DNA of 64,000 nucleotides. Source: Dugong dugon. Lineage: Eukaryota; Chordata; Mammalia; Sirenia; Dugongidae. The translations under genes and the position numbers were made by a program. The notes beneath the pieces were generated by a model. It was not told where the DNA came from. It saw only the letters and a list, made by a program, of their open reading frames with translations, and ran no database searches. Location of the stretch: the NCBI GenBank assembly GCA_030035585.1, contig CM057463.1, forward strand, positions 142,384,736-142,448,735. Direction: 5' to 3'. Of this stretch, positions 1 through 11,600 are shown piece after piece; within the stretch, counting starts at the first letter, position 1; every line of letters starts with the position of its first letter.

Positions 1-36
1 TGCTCAAAATTCATATAATAGGATGCTGAATGGTTC

Positions 37-171
37 TTTTTTTTTGTACTTTAGATGAAGGTTTACAGAACAAATAATTTCTCATTAAACAGTACACATA
101 TTGTTTTATGACATTGGGTAACAACACCAAGACATGTCAACATTATCCCTTCTTGACCTTGGAGGACCCTT
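37..171 (-). mobile_element. L1 3' end, short-tail type, minus strand
   Basis: A T-run is followed by the reverse complement of the terminal part of the L1 3'UTR that ends copy A near 11.0 kb: the 'aaccttcatctaaagtac' block and the 'acatgttgtgggg' block are recognisable. The fragment contains no coding sequence. It is the first of three L1 tails in a row and has no clear TSD of its own. Confidence 0.75.
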
Positions 172-174
172 TTA

Positions 175-388
175 TTGGTGAAAATATACATAGCCAAAGA
201 TACACCATTTCAAAAGTTTCTACAGGTACAATTCAGTGACATCAATTACATTCTTCCAGTTGTGCTGCTATTCTCACTATCCCTTTCCAAATTATTCCAT
301 CACCATTATCTTCAGCTCACTGCCCTCTAGGCTTTTACCATCAAACCTTTTGAGGTGCTGTTGTCAATTTGATCTCACATAGATAATT
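175..388 (-). mobile_element. L1 3' end, long-tail type, minus strand
   Basis: The stretch around 183-290 is the reverse complement of the tail seen at 5395-5485, including the 'agatacaccatttcaaaa' block. From about 290 it runs into a part that I recall from older elephant L1 3'UTRs but that has no second copy here. It abuts the preceding and following L1 tails directly. Confidence 0.6.
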
Positions 389-389
389 C

Positions 390-575
390 TTTTTTTTTTT
401 TGTACTTTAGATGAAGGTTTGCAGAACAAATAGTTTCTCATTAAACAGTCAGCACACATATTGCCCTATGACAATGGTTAACAACCCCATGACATGTCAA
501 CACTGTCCCTTCTCAACCTCGGGTTCCCTATCACCAGCTTTCCTGTCCCCTCCTGCCTTCTAGTCTTATAGCACC
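390..575 (-). mobile_element. L1 3' end, short-tail type, minus strand
   Basis: A T-run followed by the reverse complement of the last ~185 bp of the L1-A 3'UTR (compare 10,845-11,020). Homology stops near 575. From 576 to 729 I recognise nothing. Confidence 0.75.
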
Positions 576-729
576 ATGTTGTCTGGAAGTCTCTTGGGGG
601 TTGTAGTTTAAAAAAAATCTTTAATATGCTATGCATGGCTGTGTCTAGCTTGGTCTTTAGAATGTGCAGGTAAATGTATATTGTTTATTGTTCTCAGTTT
701 TGGGGCTTCATCAGAAATCTAAGACACTA

Positions 730-2195
730 TAGGCAGAAGCACCAGGCTGTCCCTCCGCAACAAAGATCAGAGAAACTAAGTCAAACAGAGTCACATGTCA
801 ATCCTGAAACCCTTAGCATCAAACGAAGAGGTAAAGAACTCAACCAAGCACACAATGGAATAAAGAAACTGACCAAGAACAGAGAGCAAGGGGAGATACA
901 TGCAGAGGTCTCCGATCAGCTAGTGCAGCAAGGATCCTCCATCTTGGACTCCTATCAGACATCAGTGAACAGGGAGTATGAGAAAGCAGCTTCACGGAGC
1001 TTCCAGCAGGAAACAGAACAACTGGTAACCAGCAATATAGGCTTTCCCACTCTCCACCCTTCTTCACCCCCACTTAGCCTCCTCTGCTTCATGCATCCAC
1101 AGTCTTTTGGCCAGGAAGCACCAGCTTCACCCCGGTGTCACTTGGATTCCATCTGCCTGTACTGTCCGGCTCCCTGAGTGCCTTTTGTTGGCTGCTAGTA
1201 TTGTTTTTCTCTGCTTCTTTAGATTTCTTCCTTACCTCTCACCACCTCTCCCTCCTTTCTCTCAAATGTCTGGCTCCGTGCGCCATCTTTGCTTCTTCCT
1301 GAAAGGCAGTGAAACACTGCTGAACTGTGAAACTGCTTCCAGGCCCATGCTGCCACACTGGTGGGACCCCTGGGGTTTTTTTTGTTTGTTTGTTTGCTCT
1401 GATTTGTTTATTTTCTTTTTCTTTTCTTCGCTTGGGAGCCCCTTCTAACCAGACAGTACCGCACATGGCTTGGAAGCTACTCGATTACTCTGCCCAGAGG
1501 CACAGGGACATCTGTGGGGGCATTTCTTTTTTATTGTTTTTTTTTTTTTTTTTGGATTTTTGTTTTTTGTTTTTGCTTTTGTTTTTTTGTTTCTTTGTTT
1601 TGTTTTCTTCTCTCTCTTATTCCCTTTTAGTCTTTCTTCATTTCCAGTTTCTCGATTTATTCATTTTTTTCTTTTATGTTTTTTTTTTCATTTTTATTTT
1701 TCCCCGTTTCTCAGTCTTTCATCTCTCCACTGCATTAGCAAGCTCCCTTAGCACTTTTTTTGTGTGTATACTTTTAGCTCCTATTCCTCTCTCCTCTCTC
1801 TCATCTTTTCCATACCAATCTTACCTCCACGCATCAAAATCTACCCCTTCCTTACTGCCTACCTGCACCATGCACTGAACATCACACTCCCAAACAGCAC
1901 AGGCATGGCCTACTGTGACCTGCCCTGAACTGATTCCCAGTTCATACTGTCAGCCCTAGTACTTGCCACAAACAACCCATCCCAGCAACTTCCCTTCATC
2001 TGGACCTGCCCTGCTGTACCATACCTGAGTGACTGACCCTGCCCATTGGGGAAAGAGGTGAAAAGTACTGTGCCTACAGATGAGCAAACAACAAAGAATG
2101 CACAGCCTACCTGCTCAGACATAACCAAATAAAACAAAACAGCCGGGACAAAACAAACAAATTGACAATCAGTAAATGAGGAAAATAACTACTGA
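730..2195 (+). promoter_or_regulatory. 5'UTR / internal promoter region of L1 copy A
   Basis: Aligns from end to end with the 5'UTR of copy B. It holds one copy of the ~280-bp unit (about 1015-1310) that copy B carries twice, then a T-rich stretch (about 1375-1720) with a (GTTT)n run. L1 5'UTRs contain an internal RNA polymerase II promoter; no individual binding sites are assigned here. The open frames across it are low-complexity and are not considered coding. Confidence 0.7.
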
Positions 2196-3097
2196 ATGCC
2201 CCAAGACAGCAGACAATATCAAAACATACACGGAAACAGGACAGGATGGTTTTATTAGGTGTCCAAAATAAAACACCAGATGACTTTCCAGTAGAAGAAA
2301 AGGCACTAGAACTACTTGATAGGGAATTCAAATCTCTAATATTCAGAGCTATCCAAGAGTTGAAGGAAAAAACAGACAAAAATGAGGGAAAAATAGACAA
2401 ATTCATGGAAAATACAGACCAAAAAAGGAAGAATTCAGGAAAATAATACAGGAACAAAATGCTAAAATAAATTCACAACTAGAAATTATGCAAAAACAAC
2501 AATTAGAAATCCAAAAGATAGACACAAGATTTCAGAAGTGGATAGTGTCGTATAAGGGCTGAGGCGCAGGTTTGAAGAAATGGAAGATGGGATCAGCAAA
2601 TTGAACACTTGGAAACAACTCTGTTTGAGGAAAAATCAGAAAAAAGAATGAAGAAAAATGAAGAAACCCTGAGAATTATGTGGGATACAATCAAAAGCAA
2701 AAATCTGTGAGTGATCAGAGTTCCAGAACAGGGGTAGAAAACAGAAAACACAGAGAGGATCATTGAAGAACTGCTGACAGAAAACTTTCCCAATATCATG
2801 AAAGATGAAAAGCTGAGCATCCCAGAAGCTAAACGAATACCATATAGGATAGACCCCAAAAGAAAATCACCAAGGCATATCATAATCACTTCCGCTAAAA
2901 CCAAAGACAAAGAATCCTGAGAGCAGCTCAAGAAAAAAAAAGTCACATACAGAGGGAGAAGCAATAAGAATAAGCTAGGATTATTTGGCAGAAATCATGC
3001 AGGCAAGAAGGCAATGAGATGACATATATAAAACCTTGACACAAAAAAATTGCCAGCCAAGAATAATATATCCTGCAAAACTCTCGTTCAGATATGA
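2196..3097 (+). pseudogene. L1 copy A ORF1 (ORF1p chaperone), broken
   Basis: ORF1p is the RNA-binding coiled-coil protein that packages L1 RNA. The start is the ATG in the same context as the ORF1 start of copy B at 60,776, and the end is the TGA matching copy B's stop. Readable blocks include an N-terminal segment with 'KTPDDFPVEE' (near 2268-2297) and C-terminal segments matching the copy B RRM-like and C-terminal domains. The frame is disrupted by a stop near 2446, indels around 2535-2560 and a further stop near 2708, so no complete protein is possible. About 300 codons is typical for the family. Confidence 0.8.
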
Positions 3098-3654
3098 TGG
3101 TGAAATTAGGACATTTCTAGATTATCAGAAATTAAGGGACTGTGTAAAAACCAAACAAAACTTAAAAAACTTATTAAAGGGAGACCTTCAATCTGAGAAC
3201 AAACAACATCAGACCACAGGCTGAATCTAGATTGTACCAGCCAAATACCAACCTAGGAAATGAACTCTCAAGGTCTATCCAAAACCAAAAGAATTTCAAC
3301 CAGGAACCAGAGAGGTTAGTCTGTAAATGACAAAAGCATCAGAACAATAAAAGAGGGAATAAACAGTGTAGGTATAAAACCTTCTAATGGAGAGGAAGGC
3401 AAGCAATACCAAGTAATAATTGACTGGTGCAAACCTAGGAAGATACGGGTAAATTTCAAGGTAACCACAAAGAAAGTTAAAAAACCTACTCATCAAAATA
3501 AAGAAGAGAAACAAAGTCTCAGTAAAAACAAAACCTACAAAAACAAAGGAAATGAAAAAAAAATCCACAAACGAAAGGAACTCAACACAGGAGAGTAAGA
3601 GGAACAGAGAAAACGTCAGCACCACAAAAAAAAAAAAAAAAAAAAAAGCACTAC
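3098..3654 (+). other. L1 copy A inter-ORF spacer
   Basis: Non-coding spacer between ORF1 and ORF2, about 0.55 kb and A-rich, with an A-run at 3626-3647. It aligns with 61,690-62,243 of copy B and ends at the first copy of the TSD of the nested insertion. Confidence 0.7.
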
Positions 3655-5727
3655 AAAATAACAGCAATATACCCCGGCATTACTGGCACGAATCAAAAAT
3701 ACTGGAAATAAAAAATGTTGGAGGGGCTGCGGGGAGATGGGAACTCTTATACACTGCTGGTGGGAATGCAAAATGATACAACCATTTTGGAAAATGATAT
3801 GGCGTTTCCTCAGAAAGCTAGAAATAGACATACCATTCGATCCAGCAATCCCACTCCTTGGAATATATCCTAGAGAAATAAGAGTCATCACTCGAATAGA
3901 CATATGCACACCTATGTTCATGGCAGCATTGTTCACAATAGCAAAACGATGGAAACAACCTCGATGTCCATCAACAGATGAATGGATACACAAACTATGG
4001 TACATACACACAATGGAGTAGTATGCAACGAGAAAGAACAACAATGAATCTGTGAACCATCTCATAACATGGATGAAACTGGAGGACATTATGCTGAGTG
4101 AAATAAGTCAATCACAAAAGGACAAATATTGTATGAGACCTCTATTGTAAAAACGCATGAAAAAATTCACATGCAAAATGTAACAATCCTTGTTGGTTAC
4201 CAGGGATGGGAGGGGAGGGGGGGGGAAATACTAAATAGGCAATAGATAAGTGGTACCTTGGGTGAGAGGTGAGACAGTACACACTACAGGGGAAACTAAC
4301 ACAACCTGTACAAGGAAAGGTCATGGAGGCCCTATAGACACATCCAAACCCCCCGAGGGACTGAATTGTTGGACGGAGGGCTCTGGGGACCATGGTCTCG
4401 GGGAACATCTAGCTCAATTGGCATGACACTACTTATAAAGATAATGCTCTACATTCTACCTTGGTGAGTAGTGTCTGGGGTCTTAAAAGCCTATGAGCGG
4501 CCATCTAAGATACTCCACTGGTCTCATCCCTTCGGGAGCAAGGGAGAATGAAGAGAACAGGATACAACAAAAAGATTAGTCCAAAGGACTAATTGTCCAC
4601 AGCTACCAAGGCCTCCACCGGACTGAGTCCAGGACAGCTAGATGGTGCCCGGCTACCACCACTGACTGCTCTGACCAGGATCACAACAGAGGGCTCTGGA
4701 CAGAGCTGGAGAAGGATGTAGAGCATAATTTTAACTCCCCCCCCCCAAAAAAAAAGACCAGATTTACTGGCCTAAAGAATACTGGAGAAACCTCAAGAGT
4801 GTGGCCCCCAGACACCCTTTCAGCTCAGAGGTGAAGTTACCTTTGAGGTTCGATGTTAAGGCTGGGAGTGGACAGCCCAGTAAAACTAAATGGGACTAAC
4901 GAGGTACAGGAGTCCGGGGACAAAGGCCAGAAGGCAGAGGGGGAGTAGGAAACTGATGATAAGGAACACAAATTGAGTAAGGACACTGTCGATGTGTTGT
5001 GAGATTGTTGACCACTGTTATAGGGCAACATTTGTAGTAACTATTAAATGGGAGGCTGTTTTGTCCTATAAGCCTTCATCTTGGGCGAGAATGGCAGCAC
5101 AATTGGAAGAGCATAGTCAATATCACTTAAATGTGTAAGTAAAAAGTTTTGAAATGGTGTTAAAAAAAAAAAAAAAACCAAATGAGACTAATGAGGTACA
5201 GTAGTCCAGTGACAAGGGCCAGAAGACAGAAGGGGACAAGGAAGTCCCCTGGTGATAGGGAACAAAAGGTGGAGTAAGGATATTCTTGATGTGTTGTGAG
5301 ATTGTTAACCATTGTCATAGGGCAACATGTGTAGTAACTGTTAAATGAGAAACTATTTTGTTCTGTAAACCTTCATCTTAAGTGAGAATAACAGCAAAGT
5401 TGGAAGAGCGTAGTCAATGTCACTGAACTGTGTATGTAGAAATTTTTGAAACGGTGTATCTTTGGCTATCTGTATTTTCATCAAAAAAAAAAAAAAAGGT
5501 TGAGAATTTAGAGGCTTAATATGTTGTGGGGTTGTTAACCAATGTCATAAAACAACATGTGTACTACTGTTTCATGAGAAACTATTTGTTCTGTAAGCCT
5601 TCACCTGAAGTACAATAAAATATTTTAAAAAATATGATAATGGGACTAAATAAGTAATAGATGGATCATTAAAAGATAATGAAAATAAATCTTCATAAAG
5701 AAAGCTTAAAAAAAAATAACAGCAATA
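3655..5727 (+). mobile_element. Nested 5'-truncated L1 with three consecutive 3' tails, inside copy A
   Basis: The 15-bp direct repeat 'aaaataacagcaata' lies at 3655-3669 and 5713-5727 and rejoins the ORF2 start of the host perfectly, marking it as a TSD. The inserted sequence starts in the ORF2 C-terminal region (about 3671-4140), continues through the L1 3'UTR (about 4140-5160) to an A-run at 5162-5176, then a second partial 3'UTR tail (5177-5498) ending in another A-run, then a third tail (5499-5630), then about 75 bp unlike L1 and a final A-run. Orientation is the same as the host. Confidence 0.85.
3671..4145 (+). pseudogene. L1 ORF2 C-terminal fragment in the nested element
   Basis: The frame at 3737-4021 encodes the C-terminal ORF2p block with '[16 protein letters not shown]' and '[16 protein letters not shown]', which recurs in the L1 copies at 9.7, 25.4, 35.2 and 44.8 kb. 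ORF2p is the L1 endonuclease and reverse transcriptase; this part lies beyond the catalytic domains. It is 5'-truncated and carries a stop shortly after the 'YIHTME' motif. Confidence 0.8.
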
Positions 5728-6700
5728 ATTTCACACCTATCAATAATTACACTGAAAGTAAATGGCTCAATGCACCCATAAAGAAACAGAGAGTGAAAGA
5801 ATGGATTAAAAAAACAGGATCCATCAATATGCTGTCTACAAGAGACACACCTTAGAAACAAAGACATAAACTTACTAAAAATCAAAGGATGGAAAAATAT
5901 AGATCAAGCGAACACCTACGAAAAAAGAGCAGGAGTGGCAATACTAATCTCAGATAAATTGGACTTTAAAACAAAATCCACCATAAAAGACAAAGAAGGA
6001 CACTATAGAATGATTAAGGGGATGATCCATCATGAAGACATAACTATAATAAACATCTACACACCCAGTGACAGGGCTCCAAAATACAGAAAACAAACTC
6101 CAACAGCAATGAAAAGAGAAACTGACAGTTCCACAATAATAATAGGAGACTTCAACACACCATTCTTGGTAAAGGACAGAACATCTAGAAAGAAACTCAA
6201 CAAAGATACAGAAGACCTAAAGGGCACAATCAGCCAAATTGAGCTCACAGATATACGTAGAACACTACACTCAACAGCTGCAATGTACACATTCTTTTCC
6301 AATGCACAAGGAACTTTCTCCAGAATAGACCACATCTTAGGCCATGGAGCAATCCTCAACAAGATCCAGAACACTGAGATAATACAAAATATTATCTTTG
6401 GCCACAACACTGTTGATGTAATAATTAACAACAGGAAGAGCAAGGAAAAAGAATAATTTACATGGAAACTGAATAACACCCTGCTTACAAACCACTGGGT
6501 AAAGGAAGAAATCAGAGATGGAATCAAAAAATTGCTAAATCAAACAAAAATGAAAACACATCATACCAAAACCTTTGGAAAACAGCAAAGACAGTCCTCA
6601 GAGGACAATTTATAGCAATAGATGTACACATCAAAAAAGAGGAAAGGGACAAAATCAAAACAATAACTACAGAACTGGAACAAATAGAAAGAGAACAGCA
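5716..6700 (+). pseudogene. L1 copy A ORF2, part 1: endonuclease domain
   Basis: N-terminal apurinic/apyrimidinic-type endonuclease of ORF2p, which nicks target DNA to prime reverse transcription. The expected start codon is ATA at 5716-5718. The longest readable part (5935-6456, 173 codons) has the 'GDFNTP' metal-binding/catalytic motif and an intact 'SRIDHILG' motif (S-x-x-D-H class). An indel before 6456 ends the frame, and the sequence is then cut by a nested insertion at 6701. Other lesions lie upstream (no single frame spans 5716-5935). It continues at about 7268. Confidence 0.85.
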
Positions 6701-7267
6701 GGTCTCAGGGAACATATACATCTAGCTCAATTGGCATAACACATTTAATAAAGAAAATGTTCTACATTCTAGCTTTGTGAGAAGCATCTGGGGTCTTAAA
6801 AGCCTGTGAGCAGCCATCTAAGATACTTCAATGGTCTCACCCCTTCGGCAGCAAGGGAGAGTGAAGAAAACAAGATACAAGGAAAAGATTAGTCCAAAGG
6901 GCTAATGGACCACAACTATCACAGCCTCCACCAGACTGAGTCCAGTACAACTAGACGGTGCCTGGCTACCACCACTGACTGCAGAGGGTCCTGAACAGAG
7001 CAGGAGAAAAATGTAGAACAAAATTCTAACTCACAAAAAAAGACCAGACTTATGGTCTGACAGAGACTGGAGAAAACCCAAGACTATGCCCCCCCTCAGT
7101 AATGAAGTCACTACATGAGACAGTGTTAACATGTTGTGGGGTTATTAACCATTGTCATTAAAAAAATGACAATGCTAACTGCTTAATGAAACACTATTTG
7201 TTCTGTAAACTTTCATCTAAAGTACAATAAACAAAAATAAAAATTAGAAAAAGAAAGAGAACAACAA
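6686..7267 (+). mobile_element. Nested L1 3'UTR fragment inside ORF2 of copy A
   Basis: About 550 bp of L1 3'UTR (6701-7252) in the host's orientation, ending in an A-rich tail. It is flanked by a 15-bp direct repeat, 'agaaagagaacagca' at 6686-6700 and the same with one mismatch at 7253-7267; removing one copy restores the ORF2 alignment with copy B near 63,215. It is a strongly 5'-truncated insertion with no coding capacity. Confidence 0.85.
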
Positions 7268-10100
7268 AAAAAGCCCACAGCCACTAGAAGAAAGGAAATA
7301 ATAAAGATCAGAGCAGAAATAAATGAAATAGAGACCAGAAAAACAATAGAAAGAATCAACAAAACCAAAAGTTGGTTCTTTGAAAGGATCAACAAAATTG
7401 ACAAACCACTGGCCAGAGTGACAAAAGAAAAACAGAAGAGGACACAAATAACCCAAATAAGAAATGAAATGGGGAACATTACAGCAGACCCAACCAAAAT
7501 AAAAAGGATCATAAAAGAATATTATGAAAAACTATACTCCAACAAATTTGAAAACCTAGAGGAAATGGATAAGTTTCTAGAAATACACGGCCTACCCAAA
7601 CTACAACAAAGTGATGTTGAAAATCTGAACAGACCCATAACAAGAGAAGAGATTGAAAAGGTAGTAAAAAAAAATTCCCAACAAAAAAAAAAAGCCCTGG
7701 CCCAGATGGCTTCACTGAAGAATTGCACCAAACATTCAGAGAAGACCTTATACCTGTACTACTCAAACTATTTCAGAACATAGAAAAGGAAGTGACACTT
7801 CCAAATTCATTCTCTGAAGCCAGCAAAACCATAATGCTAAAACCAGGCAAAGATGCCAGAAAAAAGAAAATTACCGACCAATATTTCTCATGAATATAGA
7901 TGCAAAAATTCTCAACAAAATTCTAACCAATAGAATTCAGCATCATATCAAAAAAATAATACACCATGACCAAGTAGGATTCATACCAGGTATGCAAGGA
8001 TGATTCAACATTAGAAAATCAATCAATGTAATCCACCACATAAATAAAAGAAAAGAATCGCATGATCATCTCAATTGATGCAGAAAAGGCATTTGACAAA
8101 GTCCAACATGCATTCCTGATAAAAACTCTCAATGAAACAGGTATAGAAGGAAAATTTCTCAACATAATAAAAGGCATATATACAAAACCAGTGGCCAACA
8201 TCATTCTTAATGGAGAGAGGCTGAAAACATTCTCCTTGAGAACAGGAACAAGACAAGGATGCCCTTTATCACCACTCCTATTTAACATTGTGCTGCAAGT
8301 TCTAGCTAGAGCATTAAGGCAAGAAATAGAAATAAAGGACATCCAAACTGGTAAAGAAGAAGTTAAACGGTCCCTGTTTGTGGATGATATGATACTAGAT
8401 ATAGAAAATTCTAAAGACTCCATGAGAAAACTACTGGGACTAATAGAAAGATTCAGTAGAGGAGCAGGATACAAGATAAACATACAAAAATCAGTTGGAT
8501 TCCTATACACCAATAAAGAGAACGATGAAAAGGAAATCAGGGAAACAATACCATTTATAATAGCCCCTGAAAAAATAAAATACTTAGAAATAAATGTACT
8601 AAGGATGTAAAAGACCTATACAAAGATAACTACAAGACACTACTGCAAGAAACCAAAAGAGATCTACCTAAATGGAAAAACATACCATATTCATGGATAG
8701 GTAAACTCAACATTGTGAAAATGAAAATTCTACACAAAGCAGTTTACAAATACAATGCAATCCTGATCCAAATACCAACAACATTCTTTAAAGAGATGGA
8801 AAAACTAGTCATTAACTTTATACAGAAAGGGAAGAAGCCCCGAATAAGTAAAGCACTACTGAAGAAGAATAAAGTAGGAGGACGTGCACTACCTGACCTC
8901 AGAACCTACTACACAGCTACAGTAGTCAAAACAGCCTGGTACTGGTACAAGGACAGACACATTGACCAGTGGAACAAAATTGAGAACCCAGATGTAAATC
9001 CATCCACCTACGGTCACGTGATCTTCGACAAGGGCCTAAAGTCCATTAAATGGGGAAAAGATAGTCTTTTTAACAAATTGTGCTGGTAAAACTGGATGTC
9101 TATCTGTTAAAAAAATGAAACAGGACCCATACCTCACACCATACACAAAAACTAATTCAAAATGGGCCAAAGACCTAAATATAAAGCCAAAAAACTATAA
9201 AGTTCATAAAAGAAGATATAGGATCAATGCCAGAGGCCGTAATGCACGACATTAACAGGATACAAACCATAAACAACAACATACAGACTCCAGAAGATAA
9301 GCTAGATAACTGGTATCTTCTAAAAATTAAACACTTATGCTCATCAAAAGACTTCACCCAAAGAGTAAAAAGAGAACCTGCAGACTGGGAAAAAATTTTC
9401 AGACATTACAAGTCAGACAAACGTCTAATCTCTAAAATCTACATGAAAACCTAACACCTCTACAACAAAAAGACAATCCGATTAAAAAATGGGCAAAGGA
9501 AATGAACAAACACTTCACCAATGAAGACATTCAAGTGGCCAGCAGACACATGAGGAAATGCTCAGTATCACTAGCCATTAGAGAAATGCAAATTAAAACC
9601 ACAATGAGATACCATCTCACCCGGCATTACTGGCAGGAGTCAAAAACACTGGAAATAACAAATGTTGGAGAGGCTGCGGGGAGATCAGAACTCTTATGCA
9701 CTCCTGGTGGAATGCAAAATGATACAACCATTTTGGAAAATGATATGGTGCTTCCTTAGAAAGCTAGAAATCGAAATACCATACGATCCAGCAATCCCAC
9801 TCCTAGGAATATATTCTAGAGAAATAAGAGCTGTCACACGAATAGACATATGCACACCCATATTCATGGCAGCATTGTTCACAGTAGCAAAAAAATGGAA
9901 ACCACCTAGATTCCCATTGACAGATGAATGGATAAACTATGGTACATAGACACAATGGTGTATTATGCAATGATAAAGAACAATGATGAATCTGTGAAGC
10001 ATCTCATAACATGGATGAAAGTGGAGGATATCATGCTGAGTGAAATAAGTCAATCACAAAAGGACAAATACTATATGAGACCTCTATTGCAAAAACTCAT
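7268..10100 (+). pseudogene. L1 copy A ORF2, part 2: reverse transcriptase to C-terminus, broken
   Basis: Continues ORF2 after the second nested insertion. The frame at 7418-7783 covers the start of the RT domain and shifts out of frame at an A-run near 7685. The frame at 8062-8610 holds the RT palm, with '[11 protein letters not shown]', '[12 protein letters not shown]' and the catalytic box 'FVDDM' at 8377-8391; the usual residue before the aspartate pair is Ala, here Val, but both aspartates remain. Frames at 8715-9089, 9227-9454, 9502-9759 and 9662-9949 give the remaining thumb and C-terminal parts with at least four more frame breaks. Non-functional. Confidence 0.87.
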
Positions 10101-11030
10101 GAAAAAGTTTAGACACAAAAAGAAACAATCTTTGTTGGTTATGAGGGATGGGAGGGGTTGCAGGGGGGGTACTAAATAGACAACAGACAAGTGATAACTT
10201 TGGTGAAGTGTAAGACAGTACAGAATACTGGGGAAGCCAGCACAACTTGTACAAGGGAAGGTCATGGAAGTTCCACAGACCCATCCAAAGTGCCTGAGGG
10301 ACTGAATTGCTGGGTGGAATGCTGTTGGGACCAAGGTCTCGGGGAACATCTAGCTCAATCGGCATAACACAGTTTATAAAAAAATGTTCTGCATTTTACC
10401 CTGGTGAGTAGTTTCTGGGGTCTTAAAAGCCTGTGAGCAGCCATCTATGATACTCCTCTTGTCTCACCCCTTCAGGAGCAAGGGAGAATGAAGAAAACAA
10501 GATAAAAGGAAAAGATTAGTCCAAAGGACTAATGGACCACAACTACCACGGCATCCACCAGACTGAGTCCAGTACAACTAGATGTGGCCGGCTACCACCA
10601 CTGACTGCTTTGACCAGGATCACAACAGAGGGTCCTGGACAGAGCTGGAGAAAAATGTAGAACAAAATTCTAACTCACTAAAAAAGATCAGATTTACTGG
10701 CCTGACAGAGACTGGAGAAATCCCGAGAGTATGGTCCCCGGACACCCTTTTATCTCAGTAATGAAGTCACTCCCAAGGTTCATCGTTCAGCCAAAGATTA
10801 GACAGCCCCATAAAACAAAATGAGACAATTGGGCACAACAGTCCAGGTTCAAGGACTAGAAGGCAGGAGGGGACAGGAAAGCTGGTAATAGGGAACCCAA
10901 GATTGAGAAGGGACGGTGTTGACATGTTGTGGGGTTGTTAACCATTGTCATAAAACAATATGTGTACTATCTCTTTAATGGAAAATTGTTTTTTAAACCT
11001 TCATCTAATGTACAATAAAAAACTTAAAAA
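10101..11030 (+). other. 3'UTR and tail of L1 copy A
   Basis: About 0.9 kb of non-coding L1 3'UTR, including a short G-run near 10,160 and the conserved 'ggggtcttaaaagcctgtg' block at about 10,418, ending with 'tacaataaaa' and an A-rich tail near 11,030. The same 3'UTR type ends the L1 at 44.68-46.02 kb. Confidence 0.8.
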
Positions 11031-11170
11031 ATAAACTACCATTCCCAGCAATCTCTATAAACAGAATACTAGAGTTCAATAAAGGAGAAGCTTTAATTGT
11101 TGGGAATTTACAAGAGTAGTGAATGTTTTTCTCTATGCTGGAGGGAGTTTTTTCCACCCACCACCTCATC
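11031..11170. other. Unrecognised sequence
   Basis: About 140 bp between the tail of L1 copy A and the next LTR. Nothing was recognised. Confidence 0.4.
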
Positions 11171-11600
11171 TATATTAATTTCCTAGGGCTGCCACAATAA
11201 AACACCATGAAGTGGGTGGCCTTAAACAACAGAAATTATTGTCTCACAGTTCTGGAGCTAGGAGTCTGAATTCAGAGCATCAGTAGGGCTATGCTCTGCC
11301 TGCTCCAGGGGAAGATTCTTCCTTGTCTCTTCCAGCTTCTAGCAGCCCCAGGCATTTCTTAGAGTCCATTGGCTTTTGTAGCTAGTCTTCACATGGCTGT
11401 TTTCTCTCTGTATATCTTTTTTCTACTTTTTTTAGGGAGCACCATTCAAACTGGATTAGGACATAGCCTACTCCAGTATGACCTCATGTCAACTGACAAC
11501 ATCTCCAAAGATCTCATATTCTAACCAGTTCACATTCACAGGTAAGGGGAGGTGTTAGAACTTCAACATATCTTTTTGGGGACATAATTCAATCATAACA
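11171..11600 (-). mobile_element. MaLR/MLT1-like solo LTR, minus strand
   Basis: Reads as the reverse complement of an MLT1/MST-type LTR: the 'ttcctagggctgcca' start, the 'acaacagaaattattgtctcacag' type block (about 11,226-11,250) and the 'acataattcaatcataaca' end are typical of this family. It is about 430 bp with no internal retroviral sequence beside it, so it is a solo LTR. The exact subfamily cannot be assigned by eye. Confidence 0.75.

Larger units (their letters stand above)
730..11030 (+). mobile_element. L1 copy A: nearly full-length LINE-1 with two nested L1 insertions
   Basis: In order: 5'UTR (730-2195), ORF1 (2196-3097), inter-ORF spacer, ORF2 (from about 5716, interrupted) and 3'UTR ending in an A-rich tail near 11,030. 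The start is set by the point where it begins to align with copy B (58,897). Two plus-strand L1 fragments lie inside, at 3670-5712 and 6701-7252, each between short direct repeats. Without them the element is about 7.7 kb. Both ORFs carry frameshifts and stops, and the ORF2 start codon is ATA, so it is dead. I could not identify a convincing TSD for the host element. Confidence 0.88.

Noticed and set aside
1239..1878. Overlapping open frames of 75-183 codons on both strands in the 5'UTR of L1 copy A
   Set aside because: They are Phe/Leu-rich products of a T-rich stretch, overlap in several frames and have no domain. The region aligns with the L1-B 5'UTR.
3616..4089. 157-codon minus-strand open frame
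   Set aside because: It is the antisense of the L1 ORF2 C-terminal block. The same antisense protein pattern recurs at each L1 copy (for example 25,304-25,714 and 35,014-35,343).
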